Shown piece by piece: positions 44,490 to 58,000 of a DNA stretch of 64,000 nucleotides. Position 1 is the first letter of the stretch; every line of letters starts with the position of its first letter. The stretch is from Heligmosomoides polygyrus polygyrus. Its lineage: Eukaryota > Nematoda > Chromadorea > Rhabditida > Heligmosomidae. Below the pieces are notes generated by a model. It was not told where the DNA came from, did no database searches, and was given only the letters and a program-made list of their open reading frames with translations. Location: assembly GCA_947396885.1 (NCBI GenBank), contig OX377201.1, positions 6,620,934 through 6,684,933 of the forward strand, written 5' to 3'. The position numbers and the translations under genes were made by a program.

Positions 44490-45865
44490 CTAATGTGACC
44501 ATTTTCACGTCAAATTTCACACTTCGAATAAAACTGTACACTCTTCTAGGCAGGCTTGACGGTTTTTAATCAAGCTGTATATCTTCCAGATCGAAACGAG
44601 CTTTTCCACAAAAAAATGTAGACTACGAGAAGGTTAGGTTTTTTTGTTCAGGGGGAATTTATTGCGACTTTCTTTGAAATTCTTCATTCACCTGTCCGAA
44701 AAAGTAAATGCTTGACATTGAGAATTTTTTATTTCTCAATGGAAAATAATGAATTATAGTTCGTTTCAGATCACAAAAAGGCGCTTTAAAACAATCTTTA
44801 ATTTCTATGATAAAACGAACTTTTTTAAGCACTTTTTTAACGTGTTAGAAGTGATTGCGCCATATAATCGGCTAGATGGTCGCGATTTCCATTTGATTCA
44901 TGGTGTAAATGCTACGTACTTGAAACAGCAACATGAAAAGTGATCTATCCTAGTCCGGGGGGGGGGGGCTAAAAGTAGGTAACAAAATGAATTGAGACTT
45001 ACCGAGCGGCTCCTAGAGATCGAGTTAGAACCTAAAAGAAACCAAAAACGAACGAGCAAATAAAAAAATAAAAAATCACCACGGTTTACAACCGTCTCGG
45101 CGGGCAAAGAGCGAGGGAATGGAGGCATGCCGCATGGTGACCACGGGCTGACATGTTATAACCAAGATCTAACATGGTGAATAGGGCGCATGAAGCCGCA
45201 TGCCGCGTGCTGACCGCTGCCTGACATGTTTAACCAGGATCCAACATGGTGAGCAGGGCACACAACTTTGCCGGCTTACAACCGTAACAAATGTAATTTT
45301 TCATTTTTTTCCTTGTGACTTTTTTGTTTAGGGTCTTATGTTGTTCTGTAGGAGCACTAGGTAAGTCTTAAGTGGATTTGTTACATATAATACTTTTTAG
45401 TTATGTGCCCCCCCGGACTAGGATAGATCCGAAAAATGTATGAGCTTTTTTATGGCTGTTCTTATTATATCATTCACATATGTGTTAGTCCGCGCAAACG
45501 TATGAGCTAGATAAGTGTACAGCGACCTCCTCTTTTAACATGCTAGAAAATTGCTGCCTTCATGCCCTTCGAAACAAATCTCGCTTCAATATTTTTGTTG
45601 TGAAATCAAGATTGCATAAATTTCAAGCAATGCGTTCCCTCAATTGTGATTTGTGTAGGCGAGTTAAAAATTCGAGATAAAGTCATACTAGTTTTTTCCT
45701 GATCAAAAAAGTTATTCTAGTAGTCTCGGAGAGTCTATTTTAATGCGGAAAAGGTCCGTCTCGATTTGGAAGACGTTCAGTTTGATTTCAAAGGTGTTAG
45801 GCGTGCTTAGAAGAGTGTCCAGTTTGGTGTGGAAGGTGTCCGATTCAGTGTGAAAGTGGTATTGC
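44490..45865. repeat. Foldback element between DUS3 and taf-2
   Basis: Left arm CATTTTCACGTCAAATTTCA, GGCAGGCTTGACGG, CCAGATCGAAACGAGC; right arm CGTCTCGATTTGGAAGACG, AGGCGTGCTTAGAAGAG, CAGTGTGAAAGTGGTA. It fills most of the 1.97-kb spacer and is itself split by the G-rich-ended element 44941-45430. Confidence 0.7.
44941..45430. mobile_element. TIR element with G-rich ends, nested in a foldback
   Basis: TGATCTATCCTAGTCCGGGG to CCCCGGACTAGGATAGATCC. The interior has two copies of an ACATGTTA..AACCAGGATC block. Flanks GAAAAGT and GAAAAAT suggest an imperfect 8-bp duplication. Confidence 0.78.
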
Positions 45866-46076
45866 TATACCCATGCTGAAGACGTGATAAGGACAGAGCC
45901 AGAAGCCCCGCATAGTAAATGAATTTGCGGCCATCGTGAAGCTTCTTTCTTTACTCGTCTGTTTTCCACTGAGTTATGTGGCATAGCTGCTCACTTAACG
46001 TCACCTAGCTAGATGGTGTCAGTGATTAGCTTAAGCTGATCCACCGTTACAGATTTCGGGTGTAGGCGTTGGAATC

Positions 46077-49000
46077 ATGAAGCGGGAGGCGTCGGCCATG
46101 GACTGGACGTCCATGAACGGCGCCGACGCCAAGCCTCCCGTTCTCGATCGTGTTGCACCGTTCAATATTCAGGCTCGTGTGAACGGAAACGATGCAGGGG
46201 TGAGTTCACAGGTCATATGACCACTTTTGTAAGACTGAAAGAAGTAGCTGGAACGTAAGACTGAGTTAAGTAGCACCGTGGCGTCAGTCTGTGTTCGACT
46301 TCCGAAGGAAAAGTATGAAAGAGCAGAGGATTCCCTTTTCCCCTCATTTCTGATGCGCGTCCTTGGTTATCGGTGAGGAACAGTAGTGCTGGCACTTCGA
46401 CGGCACATCTCGACAGATTTTAAGAAGGGGCAGCGCGAAAGGAGGTACACCCGTCCCTGCTGGAGGCGTGGCGTCAGGAGGTACAGTCGCTGTTCTGAGG
46501 ACCGGAAACTTTTGTTTTCCGTGTCAAAGGTTTCGTAAGGCAGCCGTTAGACTCTCGGCGAAGCCTGAGCCCTAGTTTATAACGCCGCGACGCGGCACGG
46601 CACCACGATATCGATTCTTCGCGCCATCTGATCGATTTCTATTCCGATTATGGTGCCGCGCCGCGCAGCGGCGCAACTATAAACCAGGGCTAAGAGGTTG
46701 GGGGTGGGTGAGCAAGGGGTATGAGAGGAAGATCGCACGCCTCCCAGCAGGGGCAGGTGTACCTCCTGACCGTCCCCCTTAAGCAGCGGGAGGGGTGGGT
46801 ATACATTGAATTCGATACCGATTCGGTTAATTCGTAATCGTCGTTTTTCTAAACCTCGACAAATGGATCATTCGGATAATGGCATTTTCGATAGGTTCCA
46901 GTCTTAGAATGATTCAGATAATGATGGCTTTCACTAGAACTTTCATTGGGATTTGAGGATAATTCAGTTAATCGATTTTTCTTCAGAGGGCCTGTCGTAT
47001 GTCCAATTCGGGTAGGATAACGGATTTCTGACTAATGGTTAGATCAGTTGTCTGAATCACCAAAAACTCGCCTGGTGAAAATCACCCTTACTTGAATCGT
47101 TTTAAAATTTAGGCTTTTCAAAATTGTCATTATTCGATCGATTCGTTTACCCAGGATTGAAAAAATGGCGAATTCGAAATGATACGAATTGGTGTCGGAT
47201 CCAATGTTTAGTGGGAAGATTTTTGAATACTTGAAAAGTGTCCAAGAGTGTTTTGTTGACCAAGAAATCAATCTTGGCACGGCAGCTTTACGACAATAAT
47301 CTCCACTGTCTTGTTAACTGCTCTTACAAAAGCAATATCAGTCAATTCAGGTTCTTCCCATTTAGTTGCCAGCATTTTTGCTCAGTGCCTTTCGAGGTTA
47401 TTGTGGTAGATCTCTATTTGACAGGCCTTTTATGTCTATGTATTGGTTTCATTAAAACAGCAGTATAGTGCTAGGAGATCCAGACCAACGATGTAGGATG
47501 TAGAACTTGCAAAATCAGAGTAAATTTCCGGCCGGTGATAGCTCATTCTAGAACAAAATTGAATTCCTTGATAAAGCACTTATCTTGTGATGTCTTCCCG
47601 ATTAGTTCCCTGCATTGAAGTGAACCTTCAGGGTGAGAGACATCAACAAGGACAACAAGGTGATCAGGGTGGTGCAGCGAATGGCGAGGTAGATGACGAT
47701 CTGCAAGCCGCTCCCGGCATCGAAGTGCGCGGTGAAATCAGGGTGTTGGCTCAGACGGTATGTTTTCAGACCTCTGCTTCGAACTTTATATTTTCATATC
47801 ACTACCTGACATCTCCTTCTGGTTCGGGTTGCGTTTTCCATTCCACTGAGGTCTATGAATTGGTACCAGAGTTGATTGGGAAGGTGAAAACACTGGCTCG
47901 CCTTTCGACTGTCCACCGCAAGTCGTTGTATAGGGCAAATACGCGTTCAGATTTTCTCCACCACATCCTGAAGAAGTAAAATTCGTGGCGCATCCCATAA
48001 GGGGATCGACTAAAGTTGTCCTCTACGCTGTTACAACGATGTTTTGTTGCGATCAAAACTCTAGCGCCAGGCGGGACTCGAACCCACACCTGCTGACCGG
48101 ACGGGAATGCTGTACGCCATTACACTACCGGCGCTGTTTGATGAAACGCAACATCCTTTCCCCTTTTTCTATCTTCTTATATAACGCTCGAATTGCGCCT
48201 GTCCTTCAGTTTTATATTAGCCTTTTCTCTAGTTTTACCAGGAGACTATCTCAACGGTAGGTCGGAATGGCGCAAGTGTTTTTAATGGGCAGAATCGCCT
48301 CTCTCTGGGAAACAACAAAATGCAAATTTCTTGACCCCACTACAACTCCGCGCAGAGTTAGGGACGATGGAAGCTGGACTGTTGGCGGCGTTAGCCCTCT
48401 GCCTGCACGGGGAAGGCGAGCTCAAGTTGGCTGGAAACAGCGATTATGGGGATTACGCCGCCCCTACCCACTGCACCACCAGCGCTCGCTCATCATCGCT
48501 GTTTCCAGGCAGCCCAGCTTCCGTTGTCCCTAACTCTGCGCAGAGTTGTATTGGGGTCGAGATACTTGCATTTTGTTGTCTCTAAGGAGAGAGGCGATTC
48601 TGCCTATATACAACACTTGGGCCGTTCCGAGCTACCGTTGAGATTGTCTCCTGGTTAGTCATTTTTGAGTTTGAAATAGTTGGTTGTTTTTCAGTTCTCT
48701 GCTTGTACGGTGTCTATATCTACCTTAGTATATCTAGTTTTCCTTGACTTTGGCACACTCTCTCGCGCATAAATAAATAGATAAATCTAAAAAACCCAGA
48801 TTTTTCGGCGCTAAGAGGCCTTACAAGGAAAAGTTCCCAACTCATGGTGAGTTTTTGCGATGCTATTTTGGCAGGATGTAGGGCCCTGCGAGCGGAGTCT
48901 AGAACCACAGTTAGTTTTTGCTGAAGGCTTCTTTAAAGACCTGAAAAGGTGGCCTGAAAGCGCGCGTGCGACTATTATCAACTGCTACGGCACCCAACGA

Positions 49001-52000
49001 AATGTGCCTCGGTTGCACAGCCGGTAACACTTTCGCCTCATAGGAGCAGACCGGCGGGCTTTTCAATTCAAGTCCGAGTGCTGTCACTACTTTTGCACGT
49101 ATTAGTTTGTTGTTATTACACTTTCTTATGAACACAGGAGTCAATTTTAAACCACCAATGCTTACAACAAAGCAAGTTTCTCTATATGCGCCTTCATATG
49201 TGTGCATCGCCTCTTCTTCCTGACAGTCGGTATCTCATGTCGTCCAGGAGCCGGATTTATCAACGACTAACCCGTGGATATAGGGGGTAGAGATACCCAC
49301 TATGAAGCCTGCGTTTCTGACTCTTATCTTATCTCTACCCCTTATACCCCGCATACCCACGGGTTTAGTTATTGATGAATCCGGCCCCAAGAGGAGTCCT
49401 TTTATGGCATCCGCAACCGCAATCTCTATCCTTGTCGGAGAAGTGAAATCCGCCATACATCCTGCCAAAATGGCATCGCAAAAACTCACCATGAGTTGGG
49501 AACCTTTCCTTGTCAGGTTCGTTTGTAACGCAGCTACAGAGGTTACGAAACTCGACATTTCTCGCACACATGTGTGCTACTTGCTTGAACTCGGACACAA
49601 TTCTCTACTTCTGACACATTGGAATACTGTTTTTTTCTTATTTACCATTAGTTGGATATCCACTGAATACAAAGCAATTATCCTTGAAGCCAATTAACTC
49701 TTATTATTCAATGATCGTCTTCAGGTTGTCATATCGGATATCTCATTTCTGACGGAGTCGTTCCGGGTGCATACGGAAATCACTGCGCTTCCTCTTTCGT
49801 CGGAGCTGAGGAGCATTCATCTGCACCTTGGATCATGTAGGTTACCCACTTAAGTTGAAGTTGTTCCGCTAATTATATCGTGGTATTCAGGTGCTCTGCT
49901 TCCGCGTGAATCTGGACAGTCTGGCAGCATCAGCATCAATGGCGTGGATTGTGAATACTCTCGACTCGTGCAACCTACGGTTGGTTCAGCTTCCATCTGA
50001 AACACCGCCAAAGTTACACGAATTAAGGAAAGTTGATGTTTAGCTCGCTTCCCAGACATCTAATCTCTCAATTATGGAAGCTCTGCCTCGGTATTACAGC
50101 GCTGTAAAGGAGAAAGACGGTAAGGTGTGTCGGTTGCACTGTTTCGTCGGTAGCTACGACGCTGTTGGTTTCAGGATTACTCAAAATTGATGTTCCCGAA
50201 GCTCTTAGAACCACTATTCAGCAGCTAAAGTGCATAACCATCGCCGTGGATGTTGTTGTTCAGAGACCCACTCAGGTTGGTTTCTTGCAAAGTTACCAAG
50301 TTAGAAAGTTGCGCGACAACAGTACAGTCATGGTGCTGTTGCTAAACTATCAACAACTTTTAGTGTTCCCTTGACTAAGCTTAAGGAAGACTAACGTGCT
50401 GCTTTCATTAGCAACATCCTCTCTGGCGTCAGCATTTGTCCTCGCTTCCTTACCAGCACTCAAATATTCTGTAATTTTTAGGGGATAAAATTCGTCTACA
50501 ACGTTGCTGCTGACGGAACTATTGACAAAGGAGCGCATTTATTCACATATCGAAGCTCTCTGTTGACGAGTCAGTAACATTCCGTAAAGGATATTTTTTC
50601 TTACTTCTCTGCTAAATGGCTACTTACCTCTGCAGGTACTCGAGAATGGCTACCGTGTGTTGATGCGCCCGATCAGCTGGCATTATGGCGTCTTCATATC
50701 ACCTGTGATAGCTGGCTTACAGCTATAGCCAGCGGGGACATCATGGTAACCTACTTATCTTGTATACTATCCAGTGAAGCGTTTGAGGCGTATGTCTTAA
50801 TATATATCACTGCGAAAATCTCTACCCTTTAACTGCTTTCTCTAACCAGGGAGGGTTTCGAGCTCCCATCGAACTTTAGGGCCTGTTCATACTTCGCGGC
50901 AGCAGCGAAAAGGGCGCAGCGCGCAGATGTATAAACAGGTTAAGCAGCGACTAGAGGGACAAGAGCGGCTGGAGCGACATCGCCGGCGCTCGAGTATGAA
51001 CACTTTTCGGCGGCGCGCGCTCTGTTTTAATCGATTCGTATGTTTTGCACGAGTGGCAAGTCGCTCTTGTCGCTAAGTATGAGCAGGCCCTCAAGTGGAC
51101 CAGGGTGACTGAAGTGGCTGGGAATGCTGATTATGAATATGGGTGTCAAGATTGCAAAATGAAACTCCTGAGCGACTTGTGATCTGTCGAAGTTGGGTGG
51201 TCTGGCTGTGTGAAAGAGCTGGCGCGAAAGCGGTGAAGGATAAGGACCCGTAAGGGTGGTCCGCAAGCGACGACGGTGGTGCAGGGGTAGTGCTCCGGCT
51301 TGTCAGCTGTTAGGTTGTTGTTATGTTCCCATGGTTGCTTTATTTTTGAACGTCATGATTTATCTTCGAAATTTGATTCTGAATTAGAAAACGTGCTTGA
51401 TTAAATAGCTGCTGAAACTGTCACCTTTGTAAGAATGCTTGAAGATTTTGTTTGGTTTTTGTTTTTGAACACTTCCTTGACCTTTGCCGAAGTTGTGAAA
51501 CTATTATATAGCAATAATATACACAATAGTGGCAGTTGTCACCTTAGGGCATGCCCTAATTACAAGGTTTGGAGCTTCCGAATGAACCCGCTGCGGAAAT
51601 GCTCCTTGATTTTCTTGGAAAACTACATATAATGTCATAATCCTACTATATATAATCGGCTAATGTCACGTGTCCTTCAAGGGGAGGGCGACTGAAGTCA
51701 AAAGATGCCTACTTCAGTGCGGCGTATGCCGGCCGGGCTTTTTTTGATCTTAACATGGACGATTGCTGGCGAACTATATCCTTGGCGGCAGATCGTCCAA
51801 GTTTACGAGATATTCAAGATGCAACGCGTCAGGGCATGAATGGGAATCGAGTGCAGAGCGTAGGGATTCAGGAGGCGTGCCCTAGACGTCGTCCAACTTG
51901 CGTAGGGATTCAAAAGACGTGCTGATGATGTCGTCTAATGTGCGAAGGGATTCAGAAGACCTGCGTTAGACGTCGTGAGTCAAGATTCAGAAGACCTGCG

Positions 52001-55000
52001 TAGACGTCGCGTCCAACGTGCGTAGGGATGTGTGTAGGGATTCAGAAGACGTGCTGAAGACGTCGTCTAACGTGTGTAGGGATTCAGAAGACGTGCTGAA
52101 GACGTCGCCCAACGTACGTAGGGTTTCAGAAGACGCGCTGAACACGTTGTTCAACTTGCGTAGGGATTCCGAGTAAGGGCGACCAATAAGAAAGGATCAA
52201 CAAAGGGGGACCATTAGAGGGGGAGAGTGAATAAGGGGGGGGGGGGAGGGACCAGCATTTCCACTCAACATCGTTCAGTGTGTGTCGGAGTCTGAAGACG
52301 GCTTACAGAAGTCGTGGCACGTGTGTCAGATTGCAGAAGGAGTGTCATAGACGTCGTGGCAACGTGATGACACGTGAATCGGTACTCAGTGTCATATGTG
52401 CGTGCCGGACTCTCACTCCGTTTCTTTGCCAGCTCATAGGAAAGGAAGCATTTCTGGAGGGGTGGGGAGGGGTAAAGAGAGTGACCATGGGATTCGGAGG
52501 AGTATTATTGCCGTCGGACAGTAAGCGGTATCGACGAATACCGAATAATTTTAATTATGATTTTGCTGATTAAGCAACGGATTGGGACTATCATTACCTG
52601 TTTCTCGACACGTAGAGAACGAGCGCTTCGGAGAATAAATCGCGTGCATGTGATGGAGGGTGAATGGGCTTCATATGCGCAGTGAAAATTGTGCCCTACC
52701 ATATCCTGCTGCACTAATCTATAAAAATCAGTTTTTTTTTTTTACTCTAAGAAGGCCTAAAAGGAAAGGAGGAAGATTGGGGTAGTTCTATTCTCGGTGT
52801 TCGGCGGCAAAGCCCACATCGAGATAAGATGGGGTTGTTCTATTCTCGGATTTTAGGGCGAAGCCCCCATCCAGATTTAGACGCTTAGCGGCCACTAGGC
52901 CGCTAAGCGTCTGGTTAATGTCATAATTCAGAATAAGATGTCATTTCGAAGACAAATCATGATGTGCAAAAGCGACGGCAGCCAGGGGCACCGAACCAAA
53001 GACCTCATACCTGACGAGCCAGACACGACTTTTACGCAACCGTCGCTGCTGGCGGATCACTCTTACGGTGCCCCATCCCTCACCTCCTTCGCGCCAACTC
53101 CTTTGCATGGTCTCCTCTAGTCCGACCCTCCCTATTTCGACAGGTCCCAACACGCTCAGGGGTTTTTGCAGTTTTGACACCCATATTCGTAATCAGCATT
53201 CCGAGCTCTTTACAATGAGTCTGGTCTGTACTCAAAATTCCATGGGAACTCAAAACCCTTCCCTAGTAGGTCGAGAAAGGCTAAGTGCAGCGGCTTCTCG
53301 TTTTCGCGACATCTCTCCACCAGAAGACGAACAGCATGTATGGCATCGATGGAAGAAGAGCGTACCCTACCTCTAAGAGGGATAAACCCTTAAGAAGAAA
53401 AAGAACAAGAATCTCCACCCTTTAAATATTAGGAAGATGTGCTCCACTTTTGCGAGGTCCTTGAGCTCACTGAGTTAGGGTTGCAGAATGTTTGCTATGG
53501 AATCATATCTTTGCACAAAGATTATCCTCCAAACATTAAATATACGGCAATACTGCTAAGGTAAGGAATCAACTACCTGTCCACGCCAGTTTGAAGCAGT
53601 ATTTTTGCGTTTTCTGCATATTCTATGTTTGTAAGGTATTGTTTTGAACAACGGTACGGTTTTATAGTAATTATTTAGCGCCCCTAACTCGGTAGGTTTA
53701 AGAACGCTACGAAAATGGAACATACCTTGCTACTATTTTAAAGGATATAGATTCTCGCAACTATTTTTAGCCATTCAGACATGTCTGACCAGGAGACTAT
53801 CTGAGCGGTAGGTCGGAACGGTCCAAGTCTTGTATATGGGCAGAATCGCTTCTCTCTGGGAAAAACCAAAATGCAAATATCTGTACCCCAATACAACTCC
53901 TCGCAGAGTTAGGGATGACGGAAGTTGGGCTGTTGGCGGCGTTAGCCCTCTGCCTGCACGCAGAGGGCGGGCTTAAGTTGGCTGGAAACAGCGATCACGG
54001 AGATTACGCCGCTCCACCCACTGCGCCACCACCGCTCGCTTGTCATCGCTGTTTCCAGCCAACTTGAGCCCGCCCTTCGCGAGCAGGCAGAGGGCTAACG
54101 CCGCCAACGGCCCAACTTCCGTCGTCCCTAACTCTGCGCAGAGTTGTATTGGGGTCGACATATTTGCATTTTGTTGTTTGCCAGAGAGAGGCGATTCTAC
54201 CCATACACAACACTTGGACCGTTCCGACCTTCCATTAAGATAGTTGCCTGGTTAGACCCTTCCCCAGCAAGGTTAACGTTAAATTGTCTTTGAGGGTTTC
54301 GATACTATGGCCGAGAAACGATTGAGAACGTGGAACTACCAGCAACTCATTCCTACGGCCGCTTGTAATATTGGATTTGCTGTGGGTCAGTTTTCGACGT
54401 ACACGCTTCCAGACATGGCTGAGGTAGGTTCGGCTCAGCTCTCGTTGTGTCAACCGAGGCTTTTCTATTCCTGCATTTGAGGTGACCAGCTTCGCTCCCG
54501 TGGGCCTACTCACGCTGCTGAAACATACCGTCACTCCTCTGGACAAGATTCTTGAGTACTTTGAAGAGCTGCTCTCGTGCCGATTTCCATACGCGACTTA
54601 TAAGCAAGTGTTTGTGGACATGGTGAGGATTCACATTAAGTCAAAGCTCTACTATTCAACATCTAATTCTCTCCTCTTTAGACCCCCGACGATGTCACGT
54701 CGTACAGCAGCATGACCATCTTCTCGCTGGACATTCTTCATCACAAAAAAATCATCGACGTAGTGCAGGTAACTTGAGCCGCAGGTACTTCTCCTCAAGT
54801 AGTTCTCAGCAACAGGGGTTTTTTAAAGGAATGTCGACAAGCACTTGCGTTTGGAGTTTCGCAGCAGTTTTTCGGATGTTTCATATCGCCGGCACATTTC
54901 TTGGATTCGTGGCTAGTGCGCTCGTTGTCAAGGTGCGGCTTTCTAACCTCTTTTGAAGATATTAGTATCTCAACGATTTATTTGCTGAACAACTCAGGTT

Positions 55001-58000
55001 CATTACATCGCTGTACATCGAGAAGATCTTCGGAACCAGCGAGTATTTGTTCCAGATCAAAAAACTCCTGAACGCTGTATGTGAGTACGAGACGCAGTGG
55101 GGAAAGGTTAGTGGTGATCAAGCGACATCCTTGATGGCGCTCTTTCGTTTGTCTTGGGTGCGTGTACTAGTACTTAATGCGGCCCACTTGAGAGGGGGAG
55201 ACCCATTAGGTCCCATTGTATGGGCGTAAAGAGCATACCATCAAGAGCATAGTTGTGCTCTCCCAAAATTTCGAATAACCGACTATATTCGAATAGCGAC
55301 GGTCTTCGGATATGTTTGAAAAACGCGATTTTTCGAGCATTTGAATTCGAATACATTCCAAAATTGCATTTTTTTCAAGCATTCAAACTCGGATACACCC
55401 GAAAATCGCGTTTTCCCAGCATTCAAATTCGAATAGGTTCGAAAATCGCGTTCTTTTTCGAGAATTCAAATTCGAATACATTCGGGAATGGCGTTTTTTC
55501 GAAGGTTCGAATACGAGTATTCGATTTCGAATAGAATTATTCGAATTAGAATGTTTGAACATTCATTCGGGCACAGTTGATCAGGTGAACTCAGCCTTAG
55601 GCCCGTTTATACTTCGACGCCGAGCGACGCTACACGACGTATAGTGGCTATATTGATTGAGCGAAGCGGTCGATCAATTTGGCCACTTTACATGCCGTCG
55701 CGTCGCTCGGCGTCGGAAGTGTAAACGGGACCTTATTCATACTCGTCGGGGGTTCCTGCCGCATCGTCTTCTGCCCTCCTTGTCTTCCTTATCCCTCGTT
55801 CTTCTTCTGCTTCGATTTCATTCTTCAACCTCTCCTATTTTCTTGCGACCATCCCTAATAGGCACAACTATAATGCAGAGGTGGTGTGCATAGTCGAAGC
55901 AAAATTTAGTGAATATACTCATCTTCTTCACTGAAGAGCCACGGGAGGAGTATAACACATAGGTTCGTCTGAAGGCAATTGCGAAACGAACCTTTTTATA
56001 TGTTTTATATTATGTGACTTATCAATTTTCCGATTAATTATAATTTTAAAAAATCTTATAATATTTTACAGCTTTCTTTAATTCTTTGGTTTTTACCTTT
56101 TCTTATGTTTTATATTAGTGAAATACTAGCAGACTTGTCTGCAAAGGATAGAACTCTGGTTTTTCTATCGAGTGGCCACCGAAAATCATTGTATAAATAA
56201 AAAATAAAAATATGCATTCAAATTGCCTCCACGATTTCCGTAGATCAGAATTCGTGGCGTAACCCAACCAGTCTTTAGTTAACCCAACCTTTGTCCTTTT
56301 CCTTCGCCTTTGCCTTTCACAAGGGAATAAACTTCAACCCTACAGTGTTTATCTTTACTAATTTATATTTTAAAGTCCTATAACGTAAATTGCCGATCCA
56401 CGCTCAATTCGCCAATTGTGTTGCCATTAAAGGCCTGTTCATACTCCGCGACAAGAGCGACTCGTCGCCCGTGCAAAACATGCATATCGATTAAAACCGA
56501 ACACGCGCCGCCAAAAAGTGTTCATTCTCCAGCGCCGGTGCTGTCGCTTCAGTCGCTCTAGTCGCTCCATTCGCTGCTGTCGCCTGTCATACCTCCGCGC
56601 GGTGCACAGCGCTCTCGTCGCTTCCGTCGCCCGTGTAAAACATGCAAATCGATTAAAATCGAGCGCGCGCCGCCGAAAAGGGCCTGTTCATACTTCGCGA
56701 CATGAGCGACAAAAGCGACAAGAGCGACTGGAGCGACTGGGGCGACGGATGTAGTGTGGTGTACGCAAATAATTGCGTACTCCACACTCCGTCCGCAACG
56801 AATGTAGTGTGAAATGCGTAATTATTCGCGTACACTACACTACATCCGTCGCTCCAGTCGCTCTTGTCGCGAAGTATGAACAGGCCCAAAGTGTTCATAC
56901 TTGAGCGCCGGCCGTGTCGCTGCAGTCGCTTTTGTCGCTCCAGTCGCTGCTGTCGTCCGTTCATACTTTCGCACGTTGCGCTCTCGTCGCTCTTGTCGCT
57001 GCAGTCGCGAATTATCAATAGGCTCTAACGCTCAATTCGTTAATTATGCTCTCCATGAACCAAATTTTGATACAAATAATCGGATTCATCCATTTAACAG
57101 GACCGCTTTTCAGGGCAGCGTGGTTAACTAGGTCTCCGGTCCTCAAACCTAAATCGGAGTTTTCGTTTTTAGATAATTCTTCGCCCATCAAGTGATGGTG
57201 CAGCGCGTCTGAATCTGCATTGCGAGCCAAGATGTGAGCATACCTGCTCGCCGCTTTATGCTGAGAATCAGACCAAGAAAGGCCACTTGGCTATGCGGAT
57301 GTTGAGCAAGAGATTAGGACAGGAGCCCTATTTCCAGGTATATAAACATTCTCTTGTGCTTCTAGGAAACGGTTTCGCTTAGTCCTCGATTATACGTTCA
57401 GGTCCTGCACAAGATCCTCTCAGTAGGTCAGCAGATGGCAGTGCGACGAGACAAGCCGGCGACATGGACTCACCTTGTCATCTCGACGGAGACGTTCTTC
57501 AGAACAGTCACGAACGTTACTGGACAGGAAATCCCAACCTTTCTAGAGCAATGGGTATATAATGGAGGTCATGCTTCCTTCCGGGTCAGTGCATCGGTTT
57601 TTTCACAGTTCATCGATCAGATTTTCACTGCCTTTTTATAGGTGCAATACGTTTTTAATCGCAAGCGAAACATGATCGAGCTCGAAGTAAAGCAGAAGGT
57701 GGAACCCTCTAATGGGCGACTGAGGTAAGAGTTGCCTAGCCTGCTGCCATCCACGGTGAGCCGCCGATGTATTTCAGATACCTTGGGCCGTTAACGGTGC
57801 TGGTACAGGAGCTGGACGGGTCGTTCTCACACACGGTTCAAATTGACGGTGACATTTCGAGGGCTGATCTTCAGTGTCACTCCAAAGGTCGTCGGCAGAA
57901 GAAGGTTCGCTGAAAGTTCTAACTTTCCCTTCCTTACTCCAACATGGCCTCTCTTCATTTAGAAGCGTGTTCCACTCTATTCCGGCGATGACGTGGAGGT

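Larger units (their letters stand above)
50746..54294. other. taf-2 intron 8, repeat-filled
   Basis: 3.55-kb intron holding the elements listed separately at 50879, 51270, 51840, 52879, 53473 and 53789. The stretches between (51320-51830, 52170-52870, 52920-53470) show no gene. Confidence 0.6.

Noticed and set aside
48061..48133. Possible tRNA gene on the minus strand
   Set aside because: Acceptor and T arms pair well, but the anticodon arm gives no 5-bp stem with a 7-base loop, and the unit plus its trailer is repeated elsewhere. A tRNA-derived repeat fits better.
51840..52168. CRISPR-like array
   Set aside because: Units are contiguous and imperfect without constant repeats separated by unique spacers; this is a minisatellite in a eukaryotic intron.
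52879..52912. Rho-independent terminator
   Set aside because: A strong hairpin, but no T-run, and the window is a nematode nuclear intron.
54774..54956. Separate small membrane-protein frame
   Set aside because: It is the wrong frame of taf-2 exon 12 (54829-54932); the correct frame reads SQQFFGCFIS and joins both neighbours in phase.
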